Of a stretch of 63,667 nucleotides of DNA, positions 1 to 8,073 are shown piece by piece. How positions within the stretch are numbered: position 1 is the first letter of the stretch; every line of letters begins with the position of its first letter. Under the pieces are notes generated by a model. That model made no database searches. It worked only from the letters and a program-made list of their open reading frames with translations, and was not told the origin of the DNA. A program made the position numbers and the translations under genes. The stretch is from an uncultured bacterium (GTDB taxonomy: Bacteria; Bacteroidota; Bacteroidia; Bacteroidales; Bacteroidaceae): the NCBI GenBank assembly GCA_946188155.1, contig CAMHUC010000016.1:1-63667 (forward strand), written 5' to 3'.

Positions 1-118
1 TGCCTCGGCCTGCTCAACCTTTGCCTCGGCCTGCTCAACCTTTGCCTCGGCCTGCACAACCTTTGCCTCGATCTGCTCAACCTTTGCCTCGGCCTGCTCA
101 ACCTTTGCCTCGGCCTGC
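1..118. repeat. 21-bp tandem repeat coding a heptad coiled coil
   Basis: Five full 21-bp units (1-105) and a partial sixth. Units differ at single positions only. Because 21 bp is seven codons, gain or loss of a unit adds or removes one coiled-coil heptad without changing frame. The array continues past the window edge, so its true length is unknown. Confidence 0.9.
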
Positions 119-852
119 TTTATCAGTTCTTCTGCTTTGCGTTTTGTCTCTTCCTCAAATGTCCGCTGCGTACTTACTCTGTCCCAGAATTTATCATAAT
201 TCCGCATTTCCTCGTCTGTGAAAGCCGCTACTTCTACGATTTCCAAAGCTTCGCTCACTTCGGCATTTTCCAGTAATTCTGTCGGCACGACCTTGGTGTT
301 CTCATTAATCTCTGTCAGGAAGCGGAGCCACAGCACCTGCATCCTCCTATCTGAGAACGTGGACGGTTTGAACTTCGGCAGCTCCACGAAGATAAGATGC
401 AAGCCGTCAATGACTTTTTCTGTATACCGGTCATGAACCAGGTGGTAATAATGGTAGTAGTCGTCGACATCCTTCTGGAATTCGGCATTGACAAAGTTCA
501 GGGCATAGACGGGCTGCAGACTGGCGTAGCTCATCCCCTTCTCCGTCTGTGCGACGTATGCCTTGGAAGCATTCAAGAGGACACGGTTCTTGAAGGAATC
601 CGTCCACGTCATCTGCATTTCGACGATGAACTCGCGCTTCTTGTTATCCTTGCAGCACACATCCACGATACTGTATTTCTCCGCTTCAGTCCTGTCGGGT
701 ATTTTCTCTGCTGGCCAATATTCGATGCTCTCCACCCGCTCGTCATCCTCTAAGGGTAGCAGGGCATTGAGCAAACTGATGACGAGATGTTTGTGCTCGC
801 CGAATATTTTCTTGAAAGTCAGGTCGGCCTTCGGGTCCAGATACTTTGCCAT
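1..852 (-). CDS. Rpn/PD-(D/E)XK nuclease-family protein, cut by the window edge
   Basis: Open from an ATG at 852 to the window edge with no stop (284 codons), so the C-terminus is missing. The start MAKYLDPKADLTFKKIFGE is typical of the Rpn family of recombination-promoting nucleases, also annotated as PD-(D/E)XK nuclease family transposases. A plausible active site is visible: an Asp in SIVDVCCKD followed by EMQ (E-x-Q). The visible C-terminal part turns into a heptad repeat of the EAKVEQA type encoded by 21-bp DNA repeats, which predicts a coiled coil of variable length. A weak promoter box (TAATCTTGC, one mismatch) lies at 77-85 of the 800s, about 25 bp upstream. Family assignment is confident; actual nuclease or recombination activity is inferred. 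Confidence 0.85.
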   Translation of the reverse strand, partial: MAKYLDPKADLTFKKIFGEHKHLVISLLNALLPLEDDERVESIEYWPAEKIPDRTEAEKYSIVDVCCKDNKKREFIVEMQMTWTDSFKNRVLLNASKAYVAQTEKGMSYASLQPVYALNFVNAEFQKDVDDYYHYYHLVHDRYTEKVIDGLHLIFVELPKFKPSTFSDRRMQVLWLRFLTEINENTKVVPTELLENAEVSEALEIVEVAAFTDEEMRNYDKFWDRVSTQRTFEEETKRKAEELIKQAEAKVEQAEAKVEQIEAKVVQAEAKVEQAEAKVEQAEA

Positions 853-876
853 AGTCGGTATATTTTAAGTGATGGT

Positions 877-885
877 GCAAGATTA
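877..885 (-). promoter_or_regulatory. Weak Bacteroidetes -7 box for the Rpn-like gene
   Basis: Reads TAATCTTGC on the minus strand, one mismatch from TAnnTTTGC, about 25 bp before the ATG at 852. Confidence 0.35.
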
Positions 886-922
886 CTAAATTATGCGAAT
901 TTTCTCCTGTCTATCGAAAGAG

Positions 923-1157
923 CTACTTGACAATCTCTCCGATGGCCTCGCCGACGCAGGCGTTGGGCTGCTGGATGTGGAGCAGCTGGGTAACGGTGGG
1001 GGCGATGTCGGTGATATGCACCTCGCGGCTCGTGCTGCCGTGCTCCACGCGCCAGCCGTAGAATAGCAGGGGGATATGCGCGTCGTAGGGATTCCAGGCA
1101 CCGCAGCTGTACTGCCGCACACACCATCATTACTGCCATCAAAAATCCTTTTCTCAT
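923..1157 (-). pseudogene. Internally deleted alkaline-phosphatase-superfamily gene remnant
   Basis: The minus strand has a signal-peptide start (MRKGFLMAVMMVCAA, ATG at 1157). A different frame ending at 923 then encodes a clear C-terminus: GAWNPYDAHIPLLFYGW, then EVHITDIAPTVTQLLHIQ and PNACVGEAIGEIVK. That C-terminus is characteristic of secreted Bacteroidetes alkaline phosphatase/PafA-type proteins of about 500 residues or more. Only about 15 N-terminal and 62 C-terminal residues survive and they are out of frame, so the catalytic core has been deleted and the gene is dead. A good promoter box remains upstream. Confidence 0.75.
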
Positions 1158-1178
1158 ATCGTTTGTCTGAAATTTCGT

Positions 1179-1187
1179 GCAAAGATA
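1179..1187 (-). promoter_or_regulatory. -7 box upstream of the phosphatase remnant
   Basis: TATCTTTGC on the minus strand, an exact TAnnTTTGC match about 22 bp from the remnant's start codon. The promoter outlived the gene. Confidence 0.6.
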
Positions 1188-1230
1188 CTTATTTTTAGCG
1201 AAATTTCCAAATGTCGATGCCTTTTTCTCT

Positions 1231-1301
1231 GGTTCTGCAAGATTTGTGCTGATCCATACGACAGCCAATCAAATGTGACCGACACTAAATCTTGCAGAAC
1301 C
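1231..1301. terminator. 15-bp inverted repeat downstream of the metallophosphoesterase
   Basis: GGTTCTGCAAGATTT at 1231-1245 pairs perfectly with 1287-1301. The 41-base spacer is long for a classic intrinsic terminator, but a T-run follows on the plus strand. It may be a bidirectional transcription end or another palindromic element. Confidence 0.45.
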
Positions 1302-1321
1302 TTTTTTCGCAAAGACCGGTC

Positions 1322-2869
1322 CTATTCCTTCGGGCCGGGGATGTTGAGCACCACGTTGAGGTCGTTGGTCCGGCTGCTGACGGGGCTGACCTCCTGGTTG
1401 GTGTCGGTGAGCATACTCGTCAGTATGGGCTTGAGATAGCCCATCAGCAAGCCCTGCACCAAGCCGGCGGTTGCTTCGAGCTTCGCATCGTCCACGGCCC
1501 CCTTCAGCCGCTGCAGGCAGAGCTGCTTCATGGATGCCTCGACGTCGGTAATGAGAACCTTGCTGCGGGGATTCTCGTTCTCGTTGCCAGCATTGTGTAT
1601 CATATAGATTTCTTCGAGCGATGGTCCGAAATACTGCACGAGCAGTTCGCCGGCCTCCTGGGGCGTGGCGGGCAGCAGCATGGCGGGCAGACCGAGGTTG
1701 GGCAGAATGTTGCGGTAGGTCTCTATCGTGGGCCAGTACTCATTGATGTGCCACACCAGTCCGCCGACGATGTTGGAAGAGGTGCGCTTATAGCTCTCCT
1801 GCTTGACGTCGGCAATGGAGGGTATCGAGGTGATGTAGCCCGTGCTGACGTCCCAGCGCGTAAAGTCGCTGTTGGTGCTGATCATGCGCCACGGGTTGGG
1901 ATAGCAGACGGTGGCGCCGGTGGATATATCTATCAGGCTGTCGGTCTTGGCATCCGTCCGGACCTTGTACTGAGCGATGTCCTGCAGGTGCTGATGGCCG
2001 GTGATGACAAGGTGGATGCCGTGCTGCATCATGGCCTCGGCCACCTTCTGGTAGTCGGCCACCACGTAGGGAGCCTGCAGCCTGGCCTGGCCGTCGAAGT
2101 GCTCCACGGCATTGTGGTGCTGCATGGCCACCACCTGCTTGCCGGCAGCGCGCGCTGCGTCGGCCTGCTGCCACATCCACTCCAGCGTGGCCGGGCGCAG
2201 GCGCCCTGCCGTCTGGTTGTGGTCGATGCTGTCGCCACGCTCCTTGAAGAGGTTGTCCTCATAGCGGTTGCTGTCGAGACAGATGAGCACCAGCCCAGGG
2301 AGCGGCTCACAGGTGAAGGAGAGCGATGCCGGGTCGCGCACGGTCTCTGGCCTTGTGTAGCCATAGTCGCGGTAGAGCTGTGCGAACTGCTCTGTCGAGG
2401 TGCGCTCGGCGGGGCTGGTCTTGTCGCCCTGGAAATAGACGCCCTCGGGGTTGTCGATGTCGTGGTTGCCGGGGATGACAATCACCTGGATGCCTGCCGT
2501 GCGTATGCGCTCCAGGATGCTCACCACCAGCTGGTGGCTAAGCATCTCGCCGTCCTTGGTCAGGTCGCCGGGGATGAGCACCAGGTCGGGCCGCTTGTCG
2601 AGCACGACGTCGGCGACGGTCTCCAGCACCTCGCCGCTCTCCTCGAGCAGCTTCGGGTCGCTCCCGATGCACTTCTCAAAGGCGGCGCCTTTCTCCACGA
2701 GCAGCTCAGGGGCCATGACATGGATGTCGCTCATGACGAAGATGTTGTAGCCGGTTTTCGGCTCCACAGGCGAATAGCCGCCGTTGTTGTCCTGCTTGTC
2801 GGAACAAGCTGTCAACGCGATGCTGCAAATAACTGTTGCAGCCAGCGTCCTAAAAAAACTCTTTTTCAT
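1322..2869 (-). CDS. Secreted metallophosphoesterase lipoprotein
   Basis: 515 residues from the ATG at 2869. This start gives a lipoprotein signal, MKKSFFRTLAATVICSIALTAC with cysteine after LTA; the upstream in-frame codons are not needed. Calcineurin-like phosphoesterase motifs appear in order: MSDIH, GDLTKDGE, GNHDID and GHQH. These bind the two metal ions. The protein probably sits on a cell-envelope membrane and hydrolyses a phosphate ester; the substrate cannot be read from the sequence. It follows the GH2 gene in the same direction. No clear TAnnTTTGC box is visible in the 140-bp gap. Confidence 0.85.
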   Translation of the reverse strand: MKKSFFRTLAATVICSIALTACSDKQDNNGGYSPVEPKTGYNIFVMSDIHVMAPELLVEKGAAFEKCIGSDPKLLEESGEVLETVADVVLDKRPDLVLIPGDLTKDGEMLSHQLVVSILERIRTAGIQVIVIPGNHDIDNPEGVYFQGDKTSPAERTSTEQFAQLYRDYGYTRPETVRDPASLSFTCEPLPGLVLICLDSNRYEDNLFKERGDSIDHNQTAGRLRPATLEWMWQQADAARAAGKQVVAMQHHNAVEHFDGQARLQAPYVVADYQKVAEAMMQHGIHLVITGHQHLQDIAQYKVRTDAKTDSLIDISTGATVCYPNPWRMISTNSDFTRWDVSTGYITSIPSIADVKQESYKRTSSNIVGGLVWHINEYWPTIETYRNILPNLGLPAMLLPATPQEAGELLVQYFGPSLEEIYMIHNAGNENENPRSKVLITDVEASMKQLCLQRLKGAVDDAKLEATAGLVQGLLMGYLKPILTSMLTDTNQEVSPVSSRTNDLNVVLNIPGPKE

Positions 2870-3009
2870 ATCAAACATCATTATTAAGTAATTAGAATAA
2901 TTCATGTTCAATTCGTGATAATTATATGTTTTATATAAACACGAATTGAACATGAATTTCTCATTGCTTTACGTAAGATCATATTGTGCATCTACTTAAT
3001 GCTCGATTT

Positions 3010-5997
3010 TCAATGGCTCGACGTCAGCTTCGGCTTCAGCTCGTCGGGTGAATCCTTGGTGAACATGCTCACCTTGGGGCCCTGCTTGGTGAAGAAGTCG
3101 GTGATCGTCTGCGGCTGGAGGGTGATGGTGGGCCGGAAGTCGTCGCTCTCCATATAGCGGAGGATGGCCTGGCGCATCTGTCGGGCCACGAGGCGGTGGT
3201 CCAGGTCGGAGTCGATGTCCATGGTGGTCATCAGCAGCCGGCCCTTGAGCACATTGGCCTCGATGAGCATGCCGAGCTTGCGCGAGACGTGCCACGTGTC
3301 GATGGGCTGGATGGGCGGCTGATAGCTGGCGGGCAGCTCCATGAGGTTCATCACCTGGGCACGGTTGAGCAGCTCCCACCAGTTGAGGTTCGACCACGAG
3401 TCGGTGGGGAAGTCGTACTTGAAGAGGGGATGGCTCTTGTCGATATAGGCGCCGGTGGTGTGGGGCGGGCGCATCTTGAACCACGAGGTGTTCCAGAACA
3501 CGGGCAGGTAGTGCTGCACCACGTCGCTGCCGAGCTTCACCTTGCCGGCCGCCGTCAGCAGCACCTTGCCGCCCTTCTTCAGCACGGCGAGGGCCTTGGC
3601 GTCGAGGGAGTCGGCGATGTAGAATGAGTAATTAGTAGTTAGTAATGAGTAATTATGATTAGTCTTGCTGGCAGAGGCTTTCCCGCCTTGAGTGTAATCA
3701 TAATTACTCATTACTAATTGCTCATTACTAATTACGGAGTCCTCCGGGTACACCCAGAAGTCCCAGTGGTTCTTCAGCCTTCTGCCGATTTTGACGGTCA
3801 GCGTGAGCTTCCTGGCCTCCTTGATCGTGTCGAGGGGGAAAACGACGGTGCCCAGCGGATGGTTCTTCCCCATGGGGATATCCCGCATGGAGAGCACGCC
3901 GCCGGCATATACCTTCATGCTGTCGTCGGTGATGAAATAAGAGGTACGTACGGAGTCGATGGTGCCATACATGGCATTATAGGCCTCGATGGGCACCCGG
4001 AGCGTATCGCTGTTGGCATAGACGAACTTGGGGAAGCGCGCCAGACTGACCACCGGGGCACAGAACCCGAACCAGTCGCGGGCCGTGGTATAGCCCTTCT
4101 CGCGCCAGTGTACGTTGAGCACCCCTTCGAGGGCTGTGCCCTGGCCGCTGTAGTCGTTGAGGGCCAACAGCTGGAAGCCCGCATAGTCCTTGGTGCGCAG
4201 GTTGCGCTCTATCTCATATTTATAGCAGAGCGTCTGCAGCTTGCCACTCGCCATGAGGAATTTCTCAGCTTGGCTCTCCATGCCACCCGTGCGCAGCAGG
4301 TCGCGGAATATCTCGAAGTTACGGGCCTTATAGACGCCGGTGTACTGCGGTATTTCACGGAAGTCGGGGAAGGCGCACCACTGCCCCTGTTCGTGGGCAA
4401 TGATGGGCGAGTTGCAGGGCACGGTGTCCCGGTAGTTACGCGGATATTCTATCTGGCTGTAGTAGTCATCGACCGACTGCGGGGCGCGCTTATCCCAGTC
4501 GAGGCCGCGGGCACCGCCCTTGACGTGATACTCCGAGCCGTCGTCCCAGGCCCAGCCGCCGCCGACTGAGGCACCGCAATAGACCTTCGTAGGGTCGTAC
4601 GCCTTCATCTCCTTCACCCAGTCGTTGCAGTAGCTCACCCAGTCGCCTGCCGGCTCGTTGCCTGCCGCCATCATCACAAACGAGGGGTGGTGGCCGTAGG
4701 TGTCTACGATGCGCTTCGACTCCTCTATCAGGTACTGGTCGATCTTCTGCCCCCGGCGCAGCTTCACGCCGTGGTTGGGCCACGACGGGCCCTCGGGCTG
4801 CAGGTAGAAGCCCACCTTGTCGGCAGCGGCGAAGGCGGCCTCCGGCGGGCAGTAGCTGTGGAAGCGCATGTGGTTGAGCCCATACTCCTTGCACTTGCGG
4901 AAGATGCGGAGCCACGACTCCTCGTCCATCGGCGGATAGCCCGTCTCGGGGAAGCAGCAGTTCTCCACCGTGCCGCGCAGCCATATCGGTGAGCCGTTCA
5001 GGTAGAACTGACGGTCGTAGACGGCGATGTCGCGCATGCCGAAGGTGGTCTCGTAATAGCTGTCGCCCAGCTCGATGGCGATGCGATAGAGCTGCGGCGA
5101 GAACTCGCTCCACAGTGCCATATCGCTGCCCAGCCTGTAGTCAAGGCTGATCTGAGGCGAGTCGGCATCCACATAGTTCAGGGATATCAGCTGTGCGCTG
5201 TCCACCCGTTCTATAGCCACCACCATCTCCGGCACCTGATAGACGAAATACTTGGGATATCCGCCCAGCGTCACCTCCACATGCAGCATGCCGCGCCCCA
5301 CGACGGGCGTCAGCTTGACCTTGTCGATATACCATTGTTCAGGCATCGACCGCAGTTCCATAGTGCCTACGATGCCGTTCCAGTTGCCCTGTGTCTGGTC
5401 GGTCACGCTGTGCGAGTCCTGGCCCACGCAGACGTTGTCGATCGAGTTGTCCACGCAGATGACGATCGTGTTGCGACGGCCGGGCACCAACAGGTGGGTG
5501 ACGTCATACTCGTGGGGCGTGGAGAGCGACAGCTGATGACCGGCCTTCTGGCCGTTGACGTAGACGGTGGTCTCGATGTGCGGCCGCTCCAGGAAGAGGA
5601 CAACCCGTCTGTCCTTCCACGTCTCAGGCACATAGACCGTCTTGCGATACCACGCCTTGCCCACGTAGTGCCGCTCGGGGGTGAGGAAGAAGGGGAACTT
5701 CATCTGTCCCTCCACGCGATACTTCTCCATATAGGGATTGAAGAAGTAGCTGGAGTCGTAGAGCGAGCCCGTCCACCGGGTATTCACCGTCACGGGGTCG
5801 CCCTTGCCGTTGGTGAGCATCGAGCCGGGCAGCATCACGTAGTCGTCATACTTGGCTGAGTCGCCGACAGCAAAGTCCCACGCCCCCGCCAGGCTCAGCG
5901 ACTCCTGCGCAGAGGCAGTGAATAGTGAACAGTGAATAGTGAATAGTATCGCTGCGGCTCTCAACGCCAGGCCAGTGTATTTACAGTTTGCTTTCAT
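3010..5997 (-). CDS. Glycoside hydrolase family 2 protein
   Basis: 995 residues with an N-terminal signal peptide ending near ASAQ. The order is sugar-binding beta-sandwich (about 30-200), immunoglobulin-like domain, TIM barrel and a C-terminal extension. The acid/base is probably E448 in AAGNEPAG and the nucleophile E536 in AHEQGQW. It is likely an exo-acting beta-glycosidase (galactosidase or glucuronidase type) working on plant oligosaccharides in the periplasm or at the surface. Two oddities come from repeats: a 7-mer array encodes FTIHCSLFTAS in the signal peptide, and a palindromic element encodes about 37 extra residues (SVISNEQL to NYSF) between the barrel and the C-terminal domain. 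Both are in frame. The exact specificity is not assignable by eye. Confidence 0.88.
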   Translation of the reverse strand: MKANCKYTGLALRAAAILFTIHCSLFTASAQESLSLAGAWDFAVGDSAKYDDYVMLPGSMLTNGKGDPVTVNTRWTGSLYDSSYFFNPYMEKYRVEGQMKFPFFLTPERHYVGKAWYRKTVYVPETWKDRRVVLFLERPHIETTVYVNGQKAGHQLSLSTPHEYDVTHLLVPGRRNTIVICVDNSIDNVCVGQDSHSVTDQTQGNWNGIVGTMELRSMPEQWYIDKVKLTPVVGRGMLHVEVTLGGYPKYFVYQVPEMVVAIERVDSAQLISLNYVDADSPQISLDYRLGSDMALWSEFSPQLYRIAIELGDSYYETTFGMRDIAVYDRQFYLNGSPIWLRGTVENCCFPETGYPPMDEESWLRIFRKCKEYGLNHMRFHSYCPPEAAFAAADKVGFYLQPEGPSWPNHGVKLRRGQKIDQYLIEESKRIVDTYGHHPSFVMMAAGNEPAGDWVSYCNDWVKEMKAYDPTKVYCGASVGGGWAWDDGSEYHVKGGARGLDWDKRAPQSVDDYYSQIEYPRNYRDTVPCNSPIIAHEQGQWCAFPDFREIPQYTGVYKARNFEIFRDLLRTGGMESQAEKFLMASGKLQTLCYKYEIERNLRTKDYAGFQLLALNDYSGQGTALEGVLNVHWREKGYTTARDWFGFCAPVVSLARFPKFVYANSDTLRVPIEAYNAMYGTIDSVRTSYFITDDSMKVYAGGVLSMRDIPMGKNHPLGTVVFPLDTIKEARKLTLTVKIGRRLKNHWDFWVYPEDSVISNEQLVMSNYDYTQGGKASASKTNHNYSLLTTNYSFYIADSLDAKALAVLKKGGKVLLTAAGKVKLGSDVVQHYLPVFWNTSWFKMRPPHTTGAYIDKSHPLFKYDFPTDSWSNLNWWELLNRAQVMNLMELPASYQPPIQPIDTWHVSRKLGMLIEANVLKGRLLMTTMDIDSDLDHRLVARQMRQAILRYMESDDFRPTITLQPQTITDFFTKQGPKVSMFTKDSPDELKPKLTSSH
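3621..3735. repeat. Palindromic 7-mer element inside the GH2 gene
   Basis: The inner 23 bp of the arms (units like ATTAGTA/ATGAGTA) are perfectly inverted around a core holding ATGATTA, GGCAGAGGCTTTCCCGCC and GTAATCAT. It is read in frame by the GH2 gene, adding about 37 residues with no homology to GH2 proteins. The core resembles those at 13.35 kb and 25.96 kb. Confidence 0.85.
5917..5947. repeat. AGTGAAT heptamer array within the GH2 signal peptide
   Basis: Four consecutive 7-mers (AGTGAAT or AGTGAAC) and a partial fifth. On the minus strand they read as TIHCSLFT, which falls in the hydrophobic part of the signal peptide. Confidence 0.85.
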
Positions 5998-6020
5998 AAC
6001 TATAACTAAATGATTTTTTT

Positions 6021-6199
6021 AACAACGAATTAAGACGAATGGCACGAATTTCACGAATTGAATTATATTTTAACGAATTCCACGAATAGGCTACGCACAG
6101 CCCCTGTCGCTTACGGCAAATAAATTCGTGAAATCCCTTATCATTCGTGAAATCGCTTATAATTCGTAAAATTCGTGTCATTCGTCTTAATTCGTTGTT
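6021..6199. mobile_element. Palindromic 9-mer element, copy 1 (MITE-like)
   Basis: 179 bp bounded by inverted ends starting AACAACGAATTAAGACGAAT. The interior is made of degenerate 9-mers such as CACGAATTT around a central GGCTACGCACAG. It fills nearly the whole gap between the GH43/SGNH stop and the GH2 start. A second copy with the same ends and centre is at 14352-14561. It encodes no protein; MITE-like mobility is inferred. Confidence 0.8.
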
Positions 6200-6229
6200 T
6201 TAAAGAAACCACATCTCCGGTCATTCTCC

Positions 6230-7828
6230 TCAATGCTTGTCCTTCACCGCCTTGTTCACCTGGTCGGCTATCTGGCGCATGCCCTTCACCGAGGGGTGGC
6301 CGGAGATCTTGTCGATGTCCTTCAGTTCTATCACCTCTACGCCGTAGTGCTGGCAGATGGTCTTGACCGACGTGTTGATGCTCTCGCGCAGCTCGCTGTT
6401 GAGGATGAAGTAGATGCGGGTGTTGATGTAGCGCGCCGTCATCCAGTCGAGCATGCGGGCCAGGGCGGGGCGGAACTGGTAGAGGTCGCCGTAGGTGATG
6501 CCCTCATACTTGTAGTCGCCCAGTGGCGAGCCGGCCCAGCTGTCGTTGGTGGCGCCGAAGATGAAGATGATGTCGGGGCTGCCCAGGTCGGTCATGCGGG
6601 TGTTGAACGAGCGGTCGCGGTAGTCGTTGCCGTCGTAGCCGGTATAGCTGATGGTGGCCCCGCTGTAGGAGTTGTTCTGGCAGAGGCGCCAGCCGTTCTC
6701 GCTGATCACCTGGTGCCACCACGTCTGGCGCACGTCGTTCACGTCGGTCCGCTCGGGCTTGCTCTTGGCGTAGTACCACAGCTCGTTGGCGGCCGGGCTG
6801 ACGAAGCCCTCGTAGGTGGAGTACGAGTCGCCCAGGATGGACACCGTGCTGCCCGGGCCGCAGGCCGGCAGCGGCGCCTTAGTCTGGTGCAGCGCCAGCA
6901 GGGGCTGCAGCACCTGCTCGCTGACGCGGAAGGCCGTGCCGTGACGGATACCCTTCGGCATCTGCAGCTCGTCGCTGAGGTTCTGCCACGTCTTGCCGTG
7001 GTCCAGGCTGCGCACCACGCCGTAGCGGTGGCTGGTGTACATGTCGAAGTATACGTAGAGCGTGTCGCCCACGAACAGCGGCGCCGGGCCCTCGCACCAT
7101 ATCTTGTCGGGCGTGATGGGTGCCGACACCTTGGTGGGGAAACCTTTGCGGATGTCCTTCGTGGTGGTCACGCGGATGTTCTTCTCGGCGGGCAGCGAGT
7201 TCTCGTTCTTCACCACCATGATGAGCTGCCGCGTCGTCGGGTCCTTGACGATGGCCGCGTCGATGGCGTTGAAGTCGGGGTTGAAGAAGAGGCGGGTGTC
7301 CGTGAAGGTCTTGAAGTCGCGGGTCGTGGTGCAGTAGATGCGGTGGTTCCACTGCTTCTCGCGCTCCGTGGAGGCCACGGGCGAGTGGCGGCCGGGGATG
7401 GTCGTAGCCCAATAAATATAATAGGTGCGCGAAGGCTCGTCGTAGAACAGCTCAGGCGCCCACGAGTTGAGGGCCTCCGGCTCGTGCTCCATCACGGGCA
7501 GGGCGCGCTGCTCGCTCCAGTGGATGAGGTCGCGCGACGAGGCGTAGCCGATGATGCGGTCCGTCCAGCTCGATGTCCACACCATGTGGAACGTACCGTC
7601 GGGACCTTCGACGATGCTCGGGTCGCGCAGCAGCCGGTCCTTGCCCACGGTGGGAGTCATCAGGGGTAGCCCGCCGTTCAGGGCCGTCCACTTCAGGCCG
7701 TCGTAACTATAGGCCAGATGCAGTCCGTCGCTCTGGCCCACGAAATAGGAAAACAGGTAGACGTCGCGTGCCTCCACGCCCAGCATGGACAGCACCGTCA
7801 GTAGCAGTATGTACAGTCTTTTCTTCAT
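6230..7828 (-). CDS. GH43-like five-blade propeller fused to an SGNH esterase
   Basis: 532 residues with a signal peptide (MKKRLYILLLTVLSMLGVEA). Residues about 20-320 look like a GH43-type beta-propeller, with repeated blades such as YSYDGLKWT, RDPSIVEGPDGTFHMVWTS and APELFYDEPSRTYYIYWAT. Residues about 330-530 form a separate SGNH/GDSL hydrolase: ILGDSYSTYEG (block I), FGATNDSW (block III) and SGHPSVKGM (block V, catalytic His). One polypeptide may therefore remove a sugar side chain and an acyl group from the same polysaccharide, probably in the periplasm or on the surface. Whether the propeller is catalytically intact cannot be judged without alignment. A promoter box lies just upstream. 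Confidence 0.8.
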   Translation of the reverse strand: MKKRLYILLLTVLSMLGVEARDVYLFSYFVGQSDGLHLAYSYDGLKWTALNGGLPLMTPTVGKDRLLRDPSIVEGPDGTFHMVWTSSWTDRIIGYASSRDLIHWSEQRALPVMEHEPEALNSWAPELFYDEPSRTYYIYWATTIPGRHSPVASTEREKQWNHRIYCTTTRDFKTFTDTRLFFNPDFNAIDAAIVKDPTTRQLIMVVKNENSLPAEKNIRVTTTKDIRKGFPTKVSAPITPDKIWCEGPAPLFVGDTLYVYFDMYTSHRYGVVRSLDHGKTWQNLSDELQMPKGIRHGTAFRVSEQVLQPLLALHQTKAPLPACGPGSTVSILGDSYSTYEGFVSPAANELWYYAKSKPERTDVNDVRQTWWHQVISENGWRLCQNNSYSGATISYTGYDGNDYRDRSFNTRMTDLGSPDIIFIFGATNDSWAGSPLGDYKYEGITYGDLYQFRPALARMLDWMTARYINTRIYFILNSELRESINTSVKTICQHYGVEVIELKDIDKISGHPSVKGMRQIADQVNKAVKDKH

Positions 7829-7835
7829 ATCGCCG

Positions 7836-7844
7836 ACAAAGTTA
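7836..7844 (-). promoter_or_regulatory. -7 box for the GH43/SGNH gene
   Basis: TAACTTTGT on the minus strand, 8 bp from the ATG, implying a very short leader. Confidence 0.5.
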
Positions 7845-7965
7845 GCATTTTATTCCGAAACTTCCAAACGTTTTGGCAGAAAAGATCATGGGGCAGGCTG
7901 CTTGAAGTGAAACAAGCAGAGGAAGAAAGAATATATGTCATTTGGATTTCAAGCCTGCCGACGCA

Positions 7966-8012
7966 TTTGTTTGCCGGCACCGAACAAAAATCGTTATTTT
8001 TGTTTGCCGGTA
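7966..8012 (+). promoter_or_regulatory. Direct repeat upstream of the DUF4143 ATPase gene
   Basis: TTTGTTTGCCGGYA occurs at 7966-7979 and again at 7999-8012, 33 bp apart. The second copy overlaps the expected -33 TTTG element. A repressor- or activator-binding site is possible but inferred. Confidence 0.4.
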
Positions 8013-8026
8013 TCAAATAAAAGTAT

Positions 8027-8035
8027 TATCTTTGC
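8027..8035 (+). promoter_or_regulatory. -7 box for the DUF4143 ATPase gene
   Basis: TATCTTTGC, with a TTTG about 20 bp upstream, which is the normal Bacteroidetes sigma-ABfr spacing. The start codon follows at 8074. Confidence 0.75.
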
Positions 8036-8073
8036 CCACGTTTTCATATTATCAGTAGAAATAAAGAAGCATC

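Noticed and set aside
1292..2887. 531-codon open frame on the plus strand opposite the metallophosphoesterase
   Set aside because: It is antisense to a gene with complete motifs and a lipoprotein signal; its protein is low-complexity in Val, Leu, Gly and His, as expected from reverse reading of GC-rich codons.
6233..7669. 478-codon plus-strand frame opposite the GH43/SGNH gene
   Set aside because: No recognisable family, composition typical of antisense reading, and the opposite strand has clear domains.
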